Source of the DNA: an uncultured Methylococcaceae bacterium
Lineage (GTDB): Bacteria; Pseudomonadota; Gammaproteobacteria; Methylococcales; Methylomonadaceae
Assembly: GCA_903934035.1 (NCBI GenBank)
Contig: CAIZMK010000215.1
Span: 1-32,362, forward strand
Reading direction: 5' to 3'
DNA: 32,362 nucleotides
This document shows, piece after piece, positions 1-9,500 of the stretch (position 1 is its first letter; every line of letters begins with the position of its first letter). Made by a program: the position numbers and the translations under genes. The notes under the pieces are model-generated. The model ran no database searches. It worked only from the letters and a program-made list of their open reading frames with translations, and had not been told where the DNA came from.

Positions 1-2469
1 GGTATTACTATCGGCCTCTATCGCAGTATTTAAGTGTGCTTGATAAGCCTGACCATAAGTATGTACGGCTTTAGTCACTTGCTGTTTACCAGCGCCTGTT
101 GTGTCACCGATATAAAACTTACCGTTATCTTCACTAAACTGGGTGTTCTCGTTGACCTTATCAGAAACAAAGTCTCTAACAGATAATCCACCCAGAGACT
201 TAATAGAGTTATCAAATATCTTATTAGGTAATTGAGTTTGGGTATTTTTAACGGCTATTTCATGTGAGGTCTTAGCTTCGCTTGGTAGTGGTTGTGAAAC
301 TCCTTTCGTGACCTGACTTTCCGATTCCACCACTGCTGGGTTCTGTAATGAATTAACCAAGTCACTACCCTGGGAAACTTTAACTTGTCCTGAAATATTC
401 TCATTGTTTAAACTCTCATGGTTAATATCAGTTCTTAGAATAGGTGTAGGCAAACGCTTACCAGAAATAACAGAAAATTTAGGAACCCTATCTTTATCAC
501 CGGCCAAATCTGTTTTTAAAACATGGAATGCTTTACCTTTTTGGTCAGTTACCTTTACAAAAGGAATTTCTTTTCCAATTTCTTCTTTCTTCGCTTCATT
601 CGTTGTTTGGCTGGACTGGTCATCTATTTTCTCGTTTAAAAGAGTTTCATTTGGTTTTTCGACATTTTTTGTCAAATCACTGGCTTTATTTTCGGTTGAT
701 GGCAATTTAAGCGCATCATCGGCTTGCCATTCCTCACCATGCTTATCAACGTAAATGTTATTTTCAACATGCTTAACAAGCGTTCCGTCATTTAACGTGT
801 GCGTCGGATTAAAACCTCCAGCATCCTGTTGATCACGTTGTCCAAGTGTCGATTCCGATTGTTGAGTAGCATCATTAGGCTTTGATTGATTCTCGCTTGA
901 TACGCTGTCATTGGTTAGTTTTCCTGTAGTTGCTTGATCAGTTGTTGTATTTTCTGAGCTTGCAGTTGTATCTGCGTTTCCAGACTTTGAATCTGCGACT
1001 GCATCAGTAGGGTTGAGTTCTGAAGTGACTCCAGTATTTGTTTTTGTAACAGGATTTCTTGTGGGTTTAACATTGAGCTTTTCTTGTAGTTGATCTGATA
1101 ATTGCGTGTTCTTAACTTCAGGACCAAACGACGTTTGAGTAGCTTCTTTTAAGGCTTCCGCTAGGTCTTTATTGAGTTGATCACTTTTTGCCCTTAATTC
1201 AAGGCGTTTTTTTCGATAAGCGCGAGTTTGGTCAGGCGTGTTATCCGCACGTAAAGCCATAGCTTTAAGCTCAGCGTCTTTTTGCGCAATGTCGGCTTGT
1301 TCTTTTTCGTGAAAGGCTGTTAACTTGCTGGCTCTATCTGCTTGTAACTGCAAATCCGTTAGATCTGGACTTTCCCATAACTTACCGGCCTCAGCAGGAA
1401 CATAACCTTGTTGATTAGTTTCAGGTTGATTTTTGTAATCAGCGTAACTAGGCTCTTCCCAAGGCCTTAATGCTTGTGGATCTGTTTTATCTGGTACAGG
1501 TGTATCTGTATTAGCAACACCACCTGAGGCCAAGGCGCTTCCTAATGCTCCTGTGTTGGCGGTATCAGCAAGATCTTGCTGTCTTTTTAATTCAGCTTCT
1601 TTTGCTTGTTTTTCAGCTTTATAATGATTGACTAATGTATTTGCTGATCCAAACATAGTGCCGCCGGGTAACGCCATTGCCGCACCAAATGCCGCATCTT
1701 GTGCATTTTCTTTTGTATTTAAGTTTTGAATATCAGTACCCGCACCATAAGCGCCGGTATATTGCTGAGGAATTTCTTCTGCGGCTTCTGACAAACCGGA
1801 TTGCAAACTTTTCTTTGCTAATACTTTAGCCCCTTCTTTTACTGACTTGCCGGCTAAATCAGAAACAATTTGCTTTCCAGCCCCCGCCATACCACCGGGC
1901 TTAAATCCACCTAAGTTTTCAATCGCTGTTGTTAATGTCGCACCTGTCAGCGCTCTACCTTTGTCATCAACCCCATTAGCTAACTGCTGCTCTCTTTCAC
2001 TACCGTATTCTTGAGCTAGCATGGGTAAGTTACCACCAATATAACCGCCAGCCGCCGATAATGCCGGAATTACCACAGGTGCAAATGGACCTGCTAACAC
2101 TCCCAATCCAGCGCCAAGAGATGCGCCAGCCGCACCTGACGCTAAAGCTGCTCCTGCTTGTCCTGCCATTTGGCCGGCTGATTCACTTGTCCACTTGCTC
2201 GGATGATCTACAATGTCACCTAAACTATTAATAGCCGGCTTGTTGTTATTCTCTATTTCTTTGCCTTTTTCTAAAGCAATGTCGCCAACGGTATCAAGGC
2301 CAACGTCTTTTAATGCTCTACCAGTGCCCGCTAATGTGCTACCGCCCACGCTTTTAACGGCTTTAATAAAGCCGCCCTTGTCGGATTCTTTAGGAGGCGT
2401 ATCTTTAAGATCATCCCAGTTAACAGTTTGTGGTGGTGTTGTACTTAATTCGTCCCAATTTACTGACAT
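1..2469 (-). CDS. Large internal virion/ejection-like protein, 3' end outside window
   Basis: The frame stays open from an ATG at 2469 to the left edge: 823 codons read without a stop, so this is the N-terminal part of a larger protein. It begins MSVNWDELST with two copies of a short VNWD(E/D)L motif (about residues 3-8 and 16-21). Residues about 65-125 are rich in Gly, Ala and hydrophobic residues and could insert in a membrane. Residues about 225-260 and 360-445 are rich in Lys, Glu, Gln and Ala and look like coiled coil. The rest is a long polar Asn/Thr/Asp/Lys-rich stretch. In podoviruses the last, largest gene after the fibre block often encodes an internal core protein ejected with the DNA, sometimes with a lysozyme or protease domain further on. 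That role is inferred from position, size and composition; no catalytic motif is visible in this part. Translation probably starts from the GGGAG in the hairpin at 2472-2485. Confidence 0.75.
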   Translation of the reverse strand, partial: MSVNWDELSTTPPQTVNWDDLKDTPPKESDKGGFIKAVKSVGGSTLAGTGRALKDVGLDTVGDIALEKGKEIENNNKPAINSLGDIVDHPSKWTSESAGQMAGQAGAALASGAAGASLGAGLGVLAGPFAPVVIPALSAAGGYIGGNLPMLAQEYGSEREQQLANGVDDKGRALTGATLTTAIENLGGFKPGGMAGAGKQIVSDLAGKSVKEGAKVLAKKSLQSGLSEAAEEIPQQYTGAYGAGTDIQNLNTKENAQDAAFGAAMALPGGTMFGSANTLVNHYKAEKQAKEAELKRQQDLADTANTGALGSALASGGVANTDTPVPDKTDPQALRPWEEPSYADYKNQPETNQQGYVPAEAGKLWESPDLTDLQLQADRASKLTAFHEKEQADIAQKDAELKAMALRADNTPDQTRAYRKKRLELRAKSDQLNKDLAEALKEATQTSFGPEVKNTQLSDQLQEKLNVKPTRNPVTKTNTGVTSELNPTDAVADSKSGNADTTASSENTTTDQATTGKLTNDSVSSENQSKPNDATQQSESTLGQRDQQDAGGFNPTHTLNDGTLVKHVENNIYVDKHGEEWQADDALKLPSTENKASDLTKNVEKPNETLLNEKIDDQSSQTTNEAKKEEIGKEIPFVKVTDQKGKAFHVLKTDLAGDKDRVPKFSVISGKRLPTPILRTDINHESLNNENISGQVKVSQGSDLVNSLQNPAVVESESQVTKGVSQPLPSEAKTSHEIAVKNTQTQLPNKIFDNSIKSLGGLSVRDFVSDKVNENTQFSEDNGKFYIGDTTGAGKQQVTKAVHTYGQAYQAHLNTAIEADSNT

Positions 2470-2471
2470 TT

Positions 2472-2485
2472 ATGTCTCCCGACAT
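2472..2485 (-). promoter_or_regulatory. SD-bearing mini-hairpin, GGGA-loop family
   Basis: On the minus strand this reads ATGTC-GGGA-GACAT: a perfect 5-bp stem closed by a GGGA loop, which fits the GNRA tetraloop rule. The GGGAG inside it is the only Shine-Dalgarno candidate for the gene starting at 2469. Related copies are at 16838-16851, 20089-20102 and 22865-22876, each just before a late gene. Confidence 0.65.
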
Positions 2486-2501
2486 TAATAGTGATTATTA
2501 G

Positions 2502-3785
2502 TTATGGTTTATAAGGAATCACGTTACCGTTAGCATCTTTAGTAAAAGCCTCTCCATTTTCGTTGTATCTAATTTCAGGTTTATTAGACGATCCAGTTTT
2601 ATCACTTGGATAAGCTGTTACCCTTCCAGTATCCTGATCAATAATACCCGTAGGTGTTTTATATATAGTCATTCCATCCGGAGATATTTGTTGTGACTCA
2701 ACGACCTTGTAATCACCATTTTCAGTCTTAGGCTTATTACGCGCCGCTGCCGCCTCAAAAACTGGTTTTAATTGGGGACTAGCGATAAAATCAACAGCCG
2801 CTGCATGACCGTTAATACTTGCTAATAACTGGTTAGGTGTAAAGTATCGAGCGTTAGGATCAAGATTTTTATCATCCGATCTAAATTGTGTTATGGGTTG
2901 AGGTGTGGAATCTGTATATTCTTTACCGTCGCGTTTATAAGTCGTTTTAACACCTATGCTATATACTTTTCCAGTTGGGTTATCAGGAGTTGGAGCAACA
3001 TCATGAGGCACAATGCTGTAAGGACTTTTTTTAACGATAGTACCTTTTAAAGTATCTTTCCCAATTTCATTATTAATCTGCTTTCCGTAAATAGCGTTTA
3101 TTGCATTGATAGCATCTGGGTCATTTTCTGCATTTATTTCACCCCCATCATGGTTTTTAAATGAGTTTTGTAATGTTTGCACTGCTTTATAGCTTTCTAC
3201 AGGGGCTTTATAAATGGAATGAGCATCAATTCCAAATCCCGAATCAATCGCTTTTATAAACTTTTCTGAACCTTCTTTAGTTGTTGGCAAATTGGTTAAT
3301 TGGCCGTTTGCATCCACATGATTAGCAAATAGATATTGCCTAGCGTCTTTGGCTTCTTGCTCTTTTATTGCTTGCGCCATTGCAAGGTTATCTTTTTTAA
3401 CTTGAATATTGCTGGCGTTAATCGCCGCTGCATCTTTCGCCGCATTGCTTCTAGCATTCATCGCTTGAATACCCAACGACCCTTGCTGATAGCTTGCCGT
3501 ATCCTTTCTGGATTGCTCAATAGAGTCCGCATTTTGCTGAGAAACGTTATCGGCATTAATCAAGTGTGTCGCAGTTGCTTTTTGCTCAGCAGCTCTTAGT
3601 CCGTAGTTTTTTTCAAACTGATCAGTAGAGGCTCTATCCCTCCTATCCTCACGCGCAGAAGTATCAGCATAATGCGCGTTTTCATTATCCAGTATCTGTT
3701 GTTTTAATTTCTTTTCATCTTGATGTTGCAAAGTTGCATCCATCAAACCATAACCACTGGCAAAACCTTCGGCAAATCCTGTCAT
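2502..3785 (-). CDS. Putative internal virion or tail-associated protein
   Basis: A 427-residue protein starting MTGFAEGFASGYGLMDATLQ. It has a glycine-bearing N-terminus followed by a long charged, Ala/Gln/Asp-rich region to about residue 155, probably helical or coiled coil. A more globular Pro/Thr/Asp-containing C-terminal half follows. There is no signal peptide or catalytic motif. An N-terminus of this kind followed by a coiled coil is often seen in podovirus internal virion proteins coded after the tail genes. It lies directly upstream of the large partial gene and downstream of three small Gly/Ala-rich genes, which fits a set of ejected proteins. AGGAT eight bases before the ATG supports this start. 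The family is not recognised with certainty. Confidence 0.7.
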   Translation of the reverse strand: MTGFAEGFASGYGLMDATLQHQDEKKLKQQILDNENAHYADTSAREDRRDRASTDQFEKNYGLRAAEQKATATHLINADNVSQQNADSIEQSRKDTASYQQGSLGIQAMNARSNAAKDAAAINASNIQVKKDNLAMAQAIKEQEAKDARQYLFANHVDANGQLTNLPTTKEGSEKFIKAIDSGFGIDAHSIYKAPVESYKAVQTLQNSFKNHDGGEINAENDPDAINAINAIYGKQINNEIGKDTLKGTIVKKSPYSIVPHDVAPTPDNPTGKVYSIGVKTTYKRDGKEYTDSTPQPITQFRSDDKNLDPNARYFTPNQLLASINGHAAAVDFIASPQLKPVFEAAAARNKPKTENGDYKVVESQQISPDGMTIYKTPTGIIDQDTGRVTAYPSDKTGSSNKPEIRYNENGEAFTKDANGNVIPYKP

Positions 3786-3805
3786 ATTAAAATCCTATTA
3801 AAACG

Positions 3806-4429
3806 TTATAAGCAGAGGCACATCAATGCGCCTTCTTCTAGTGCCGATATAGCAGCTGCATCTGATGCTGCTGCTTCTACAGCCGCTGTCGTTGCGGCAG
3901 TTGCCGTTGCATCTGCGCCAGCTGCAGTTCCTGCTAACGCCGAATCGCCGATACCAGCACCTATGCCTGCGCCTGTCGCCTCACCCGCCCCAGCTCCCGC
4001 AGATGGAAGCGCACCGCTAATCGTACCAGACCCACCAGTAAGCCAAGAAGCTCCAGATGTACCGCTCAATGAAGAATTAACCGCACCCAATCCAGCATTA
4101 GAGCCAACCACATCACCCGTTCCGCCTATCATTTCGGTACCAGGCCCCGCAGTACCTAAAGCACCCGGTGCCTCACCTGCCCCCGATGCAGGAATAAGAC
4201 TGTTTGGTGTACCTCCCGCTGTTAACGCATCATACGCCTTAGGCCCCATCGTAATAGCCGCACTCCCCGCAAGTCCTGCCGCCTGACCGGCAGAAGCTGA
4301 ATTGGCATTATCATTAGCTATTTTTAGTTTGGCTCGTTCTGCCTGCATTTGATTGGCTAAAGCCGTTGAACTATTCTGAGCAGACATAGCCTGCCCTAGG
4401 CCCGCTCTGCCGTTACTTAATAAACTCAT
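3806..4429 (-). CDS. Ala/Gly-rich putative virion (ejection) protein
   Basis: A 207-residue protein with a polar N-terminal helix (about residues 1-45) and then a long Ala/Gly/Ser-rich low-complexity region to the end. The composition would suit a membrane-active ejected protein. Its ATG overlaps the stop of the upstream gene as TAATG, implying coupled translation. The long plus-strand frame opposite (3720-4286) is a by-product of the GC-rich Ala/Gly codons. The protein ends LMCLCL. No family is recognised; the role is inferred from its place between tail and internal virion genes. Confidence 0.65.
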   Translation of the reverse strand: MSLLSNGRAGLGQAMSAQNSSTALANQMQAERAKLKIANDNANSASAGQAAGLAGSAAITMGPKAYDALTAGGTPNSLIPASGAGEAPGALGTAGPGTEMIGGTGDVVGSNAGLGAVNSSLSGTSGASWLTGGSGTISGALPSAGAGAGEATGAGIGAGIGDSALAGTAAGADATATAATTAAVEAAASDAAAISALEEGALMCLCL

Positions 4430-4854
4430 TAGACAGCTCCTGAGGCAGCACCTAAGCCACCACTCATGACAGTATTTTTCATATCCTGATCAGTTTGTAT
4501 GGTTGTATTATTAGCATTAGCGGCACCCGCTGATTCTGCAATACCAAACTGAGTGCCTTGTTGTTGCCGCTGTTCATCATTCATAGCTTGACCATAACGT
4601 GAAAGGTTTCTGTTTTGCTGGTTTTTCTCACTATTAAAGACATTAGAATTATCAGTTGAAGCTTGCGCTAATGCTTGCGGTAATAACGTTGTTTGTAAAC
4701 CACCGTTACCATTGACTTCATTAATCAGTTTGGCTTCTTGGGGTTGAAAACGTGTTTGATAATCGGCCCATTGCTTATTAACTAAATCGGCATTCTTTTG
4801 TGATGCCACCATATCAACGGATGAAGGTACTGAATTTGATCCACCGCCACTCAT
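4429..4854 (-). CDS. Small putative internal virion protein
   Basis: A 141-residue hydrophilic protein with a Gly/Ser-rich start. The centre is rich in Gln and Asn (residues about 20-110) with heptad-like spacing, and the last 12 residues are Gly/Ala-rich. It resembles its upstream neighbour (4861-5457) in layout: Gly-rich N-terminus, a Gln/Ala helical section with an (A/D)-Y-(Y)Q segment near residues 30-45, and a Gly/Ala tail. The two may be distant paralogues. GGGAG ten bases before the ATG is a workable ribosome site. The stop overlaps the next start. Function unknown; a virion role is inferred from position. Confidence 0.65.
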   Translation of the reverse strand: MSGGGSNSVPSSVDMVASQKNADLVNKQWADYQTRFQPQEAKLINEVNGNGGLQTTLLPQALAQASTDNSNVFNSEKNQQNRNLSRYGQAMNDEQRQQQGTQFGIAESAGAANANNTTIQTDQDMKNTVMSGGLGAASGAV

Positions 4855-4860
4855 AATCTA

Positions 4861-5457
4861 TTAACTCCCGTATTTATTAATGCCAGCGGCCGCCGCCATA
4901 CCCAAACCTGTACCATAAGTACCGTTAATGGCCTGCTGTCTATCAAACACATTACTGGCATTGGTATTTTGCCCTTGCACCGATTGACTAGCGACATCGG
5001 TTAAGCCACCAATGGCTCCGGCAGATTGCCCTTGCCCCATAGCCACAATACCTTCCTGACCTTTTAGCATGCGATCTGTAACACCCATATCCGCTTTAGA
5101 GGCTGCATTAGATGTAGCGCTGGCCATATCAACATAATTTCCGCGTTGTAAACGACCGCCCGTCATAGATTCACCGACCGCTTGCGTTTGAGGACCTTGT
5201 GATTGCTTTAAAGTGTTCGCCGCCATGCCAGACACATCATTATGATTGGCTTGGTTGTTCATATTGCTAACCGTATCCATCCATTGATTTTCAAGAGGAA
5301 CGTATTTAGCTTGGTAATAATCGTATTTTTGATTAGCAACATTTGCTAAAGCTTGTTGCTGAGGATTATCTTGTTGATAAGTGGTTGTAGTTCCTTCGCC
5401 GCCCCCATAAAACTTGGGTGGGGATAATAACCATATCCAGAATTTGAATAACCGCAT
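4861..5457 (-). CDS. Putative virion protein with hydrophobic N-terminus
   Basis: 198 residues from the ATG at 5457. An upstream in-frame start at 5478 lies inside the hairpin at 5469-5483, while AGAAGG sits about seven bases before 5457, so the shorter form is preferred. The N-terminus MRLFKFWIWLLSPP could be a short membrane-associating helix. It is followed by Gly and Thr runs, a Gln/Tyr-rich helical part (about residues 28-60) and a Gly/Ala/Ser-rich C-terminal half. No catalytic motif is visible. It is the first of a set of Gly/Ala/Gln-rich proteins running to the left edge, probably components ejected with or lining the tail channel. That assignment is by context only. Confidence 0.65.
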   Translation of the reverse strand: MRLFKFWIWLLSPPKFYGGGEGTTTTYQQDNPQQQALANVANQKYDYYQAKYVPLENQWMDTVSNMNNQANHNDVSGMAANTLKQSQGPQTQAVGESMTGGRLQRGNYVDMASATSNAASKADMGVTDRMLKGQEGIVAMGQGQSAGAIGGLTDVASQSVQGQNTNASNVFDRQQAINGTYGTGLGMAAAAGINKYGS

Positions 5458-5468
5458 GTAGATTCCTT

Positions 5469-5483
5469 CTGTCATCACGACAG
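5469..5483 (-). promoter_or_regulatory. Mini-hairpin, GTGAT-loop family
   Basis: The minus strand reads CTGTC-GTGAT-GACAG, a perfect 5-bp stem with loop GTGAT, placed directly before the AGAAGGA ribosome site of the gene starting at 5457. The same core GTCGTGATGAC recurs at 12644-12658, 15839-15853 and 15884-15898 with paired changes in the outer stem. Confidence 0.65.
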
Positions 5484-5494
5484 TAGTGGGTAAA

Positions 5495-5893
5495 TCAATA
5501 GACGGGTAACGTGTACTCCGTCATTGTGCGCCATTGCTTTTGCTTGGCTAGTTTCCTAAAGCCTTCACGGGGCGAATTAAAGATAATAGCCTTGGCATGA
5601 ACACTTTTAGCCATCGCACAAATATCATCGTAATACTCAGAGAGGCCGTCATTTACGGTACTGTAGCACAACCAAACAAATAACTCTTTTGATAAGTTAT
5701 ACCCATTTTCACGTGGTTGAACAATGATAAAACCGTCTTCGCAGGTATAGCAAAAAGCCCGTCCCATCATGCATTGCGCGTAAACATCTTCACAGCGCCA
5801 ATCCATGTGTAAATCGGTTCTAATACTTTCTATATGCGGCTTAATCCTGTCCCAAACTAAACGTATATCAACTAAATTGAAGCGCCCTATCAT
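5495..5893 (-). CDS. Conserved phage protein, possibly GNAT-like fold
   Basis: A 132-residue protein with an N-terminal (V)WDRIKPHIESI helix, a DVYAQCMMGRA segment and a GFIIVQP strand. A LFVWLCYS strand/helix and a KAIIFNSPREGF segment near the C-terminus follow. This order resembles small phage proteins coded among podovirus tail genes whose pattern suggests an acetyltransferase-like fold. That comparison is from memory and no acetyl-CoA loop (Q/R-x-x-G-x-G/A) is evident, so enzyme activity is not claimed. Its ATG overlaps the upstream stop as ATGA, so it belongs to the fibre-end translational unit. Confidence 0.7.
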   Translation of the reverse strand: MIGRFNLVDIRLVWDRIKPHIESIRTDLHMDWRCEDVYAQCMMGRAFCYTCEDGFIIVQPRENGYNLSKELFVWLCYSTVNDGLSEYYDDICAMAKSVHAKAIIFNSPREGFRKLAKQKQWRTMTEYTLPVY

Positions 5894-6162
5894 AGCGACT
5901 CTATTGCTGTTTCAAAGGCCGCTTTCGCCGCTTTAATTTCTACTATTGAAGGCGCCGCAGTAATTGTCACTTTAGCCGCCTGAGCCAATGCTCTAATGCT
6001 ATCAATCCATGTGCTCATGGTTGTCACATCAGTTGTCCTCATAACATTTAGTTGCTTATAGATAGGATATTTAGTTGTAATTTTTTGACCCGCTAACTCA
6101 TTAATAAGCGCTATGTATTCAGATCGATGTTCGGTTATGGGTTTTGTAATAACAAATGGCAT
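5890..6162 (-). CDS. Hypothetical protein downstream of tail fibre
   Basis: 90 residues from the ATG at 6162, which sits one base after the stop of the preceding gene with GAGG about nine bases upstream. A longer start at 6210 would overlap that gene by about 45 bases and is less likely. The protein has no cysteine, is rich in Ile, Thr and Ala, and appears mainly helical with one WIDSIRALAQAAK amphipathic helix. It could be a small fibre chaperone or an assembly partner, judged only by position after the fibre. No family recognised. Confidence 0.6.
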   Translation of the reverse strand: MPFVITKPITEHRSEYIALINELAGQKITTKYPIYKQLNVMRTTDVTTMSTWIDSIRALAQAAKVTITAAPSIVEIKAAKAAFETAIESL

Positions 6163-6163
6163 A

Positions 6164-6571
6164 TTAAACAGCCTCGATAGTCGTTTCAAAATCAAGATAA
6201 GGCCATGCAACTATTGTTATCTTATAAGTTCCTGCTATTGTGGTTGAAAATGTATCTGAACCATTAATAGGGCCTGTTATAGTGTCTTTTGTTACGGTAT
6301 TAACAGCAGTAAAAGTACCATCTGGGGCATTGGTTATGGAGATAATGTCTACACCATTAGCAGTTATAGTAGTTTTATCTAAAGTAGTTAGTTGAGTTGG
6401 TCTAATTGTTAAAGAGTTATTAACAATAAAATATAAATCTAAGTTATCTTGTAAATTAACTTCTTTAGTATATAAAAATTCATTTACATTAAGTTGTAAT
6501 GAATAAAATTCAGGAGGCATTGACAAACTTTTTAATATTTTACCTGTATTATCATATATAAGTGCATTCAT
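6164..6571 (-). CDS. Fibre-associated protein with Ig-like C-terminal half
   Basis: A 135-residue protein whose ATG overlaps the fibre stop (TAATG). Residues about 1-60 contain LIYDNTGKILKSLSMPPEFY, an opening typical of short tail-associated proteins. Residues about 62-135 alternate Thr/Val/Ile strands with DGTFTAVNT and AGTYKITIVAWPY, like an Ig-like beta sandwich. The coding sequence is visibly more A+T-rich than the genes further right, as is the adjoining C-terminal half of the fibre, which suggests the two were acquired or exchanged together. A role as fibre cap, chaperone or carbohydrate-contact protein is inferred. Confidence 0.65.
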   Translation of the reverse strand: MNALIYDNTGKILKSLSMPPEFYSLQLNVNEFLYTKEVNLQDNLDLYFIVNNSLTIRPTQLTTLDKTTITANGVDIISITNAPDGTFTAVNTVTKDTITGPINGSDTFSTTIAGTYKITIVAWPYLDFETTIEAV

Positions 6572-9500
6572 TATTTTTTCACCGCTACTGCTGAAATAAA
6601 AATACCTGTTAAAGCTGACGCTCCTGAGGTAGGTGAGCCTTTATACCCTTTTAAATAAATAGTATAGCTAGTATTCGCAGGTACTGTTAATATTCCACCT
6701 AAACAAAAACAACCAGTTTCATTATGAGCATTTGTAGGTATAGTATTTAATACTGTAGCTATTGGTTGTATAAAAGTTGTATCATAATAAAGTCCTAAAG
6801 TTACAAAATTATTTTCATTTGCAGCGTTACTTGCTGAAATCTGACCACCTGAAATTATTAATACTTGTGTAGAATTAGTAGTAGAAAGCACTGGTATTAC
6901 TAATGAAAATATATTACCTGCAGAAAAATACGGAATACCAATTGCTGATGCACTAGTAGCAGCTAAAGGAACAGTAACTGCATTGCCCGCTATCTGTAGC
7001 GTGTCTACTGCAAGATTGCCTATCTGTGCGGTTGTAATGGCTGCGTTGGCGATATAGGTTGAAATATTGCTAGAGTTTATTTGCCCAGACAGGTTAGTCC
7101 CAATGGTAGCACCCACTGTCGCATTGTCGGCAGGTTTACCAGTACCACTTACCCCTGTCCACAATGAAGTTGTTCCAAGCCCTGCGCCATCAACTACCTG
7201 ATTAGTGTTAGTAACTGCATTTGATATTATCGCCCATGTAGTTCCGTCCCATTGATAAAACGTGGGAGGATTAGCATCAGTATCAAACCATAAATCACCT
7301 GAGGTATATGTTCCACCAGTTGGAGCTGTAACTGCTCTATATATATTATTTTTAGTAGCATCTAAAGCACCGATATACGTGTTTAAAAAATTAACCGGTT
7401 CTTGATATACACTTGGAGTTGTGTTATTTCCAATTTGCACTTCAAGCATTACACCGTCAAACCATGTGGTACTGCCTACTGCTGAAACTATTCCACCTAA
7501 TCTAATAGCACAAGCAACATCACTAACTGCACTTAAATCAATAACTCCAGAAACTCTTGTCCAAGTATTTGCAGTTGATATAACATAAGATAAAGCATAA
7601 TGTGTACCTGTATAAAGGTACATAACACCACTTCCTGTAACAGTTGCATAAACATAACAGGAAAATATCCATTTTTTATTAGGGGCAATATTTACATTAA
7701 AAGGCCCTTCACTTAGATAAGTATAAGGGTCGGTATTTGTGGCCACCATTTTTAAACATTTAGAACCAAAATAATGAATAGAATTATCTAAAGTAACAGT
7801 ACAGCCAGCAGTTGATACTAAAGGAGGTAGATTAGGTTCTTCAAAAGTACAATATCTTGGATTAGCTATATTTATACCTGAACCCGCTAATTGACTTGCT
7901 GTGGCATCCGCAGTTTGTACCCAAACACCAGTTTTATAAATATATAAAGCACCTTTTACATAACCACTTAAAATACCATTAACATACCAAACATCACCCT
8001 CATTAGGGCTAGTAGGCGCAGTTGCTTGGTTATAAACAAGGTTTTTAGTTGCATTATCGGCAGGTTTTCCAGTACCTGTAATATTAGCCCATTTAGTATC
8101 TAATATATTTGGAATCCAAGGTGTTCTAGTAGAGCTTTGTTCAAGTTTAATATCACATATAGTCGTTATACCTGCTGAAACAGCTCCATAAAAGAATCTT
8201 AAAAAACAATTAGCCATACCGGATAAAGAAGTTCCAGCAGAACCTGCTACCGTACTATTAAAAACATAACTATAAATAGTTGGAGTTGTTGTTAATACTG
8301 TACTAAATTCTGGTAATGTATCAGGAAATAAATCTACTTGGAGTGTAGTGCCAGCTACAGCTGACCATGCTTTAAAAGAAACGGTATAATCAGTAGAAGT
8401 TGATAAATTTAATGAATTTGAGCCTACAACGGCAGCACCGCCTATAACTCCAGAAGGCAATTGAAAAGCCAAACCATTAACAGCAGTAGCTAAAGATATC
8501 ACTGTAACACCGCTTGCTGTCCAAGTATCAGGTGAAGTTACAAGATTAGGTTTATTTACTACGGCAGCACTAGCTACGCTTGAGCTAAGAACGGGGTTGG
8601 AACCAGAAGATAAGACCACATTTCCTAAGCCATCTCTGATTGTTAACTGATTTAAATTTAAGTTTCCGCCCGTTTTATCTAAGCTCCATCCTAGCGTTGA
8701 GCCGTTGTAATTATCTGATTGGATGGTACCTGATATTTTGGCATTAGTAATAGCCGCATCTAAAATATCCGCGCTGGAAATCCATGCTTGTATTGCATAT
8801 AGGTTTTCAGCGGTGATAGTGTAGCCATTTACCCCATTACCATTGCTGATACTGGTTGAGCCTATAACGCCAGTTGATGCGTTAAAAGGACCATCTATAT
8901 TGGCATTAGAAACAAACCGTACCCAATAAGCATAAGCGCTTCCCGGATCTACTGAATCAACAAAAATATGGCCATTGCTAGTGCCCACTAATACCGCTGA
9001 AGATAGGACGGGGGCATAAACAACCACGCCACCTGTTCCAGTCACAGGTGTTGAATTCAACGTAAAGTTGGCTGTTAAAACCGTACCACCCGACCCAGAG
9101 ACAGCAGTGCCATTGTAAGTAAATGTAGCACCTACAACCGGATTAGATCCTAAGCCTATGCTTGTCCAATTTATTGTGCCCAATGCGGTAATAATATATT
9201 TAGTACCATTAACCAAAGCAGTGATAGCGGGCGCTGTAGCACCAATAGACGACCAGTTCGTTGTACCTAACACGTTAATAGTGTAAGAACCACCTACGGT
9301 CATACTGGAGGCATTCATTAATGCCGGCGCTCTCCAAATCTCTGTATAACTTAGATTGGCATAGGTACTTGCATTCCACGTCACAAAGTTATTAACCCGC
9401 ATGCCCTGTACAGCCAAACCCGTCACAGCAGGCGGTGTTGAGGTATCAAGCAAACCAGCAATAGTGGTAGATAAAGCGCTTATGCTGGCACTGGTTACGC

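Noticed and set aside
915-1127. Gln/Leu-rich 70-codon minus frame
   Set aside because: It lies in another frame of the large open gene at 1-2469 and is low complexity.
3720-4286. 188-codon plus-strand frame, Ala/Pro-rich
   Set aside because: It is the antisense reading of Ala/Gly codons in the minus-strand gene at 3806-4429; low complexity and no ribosome site.
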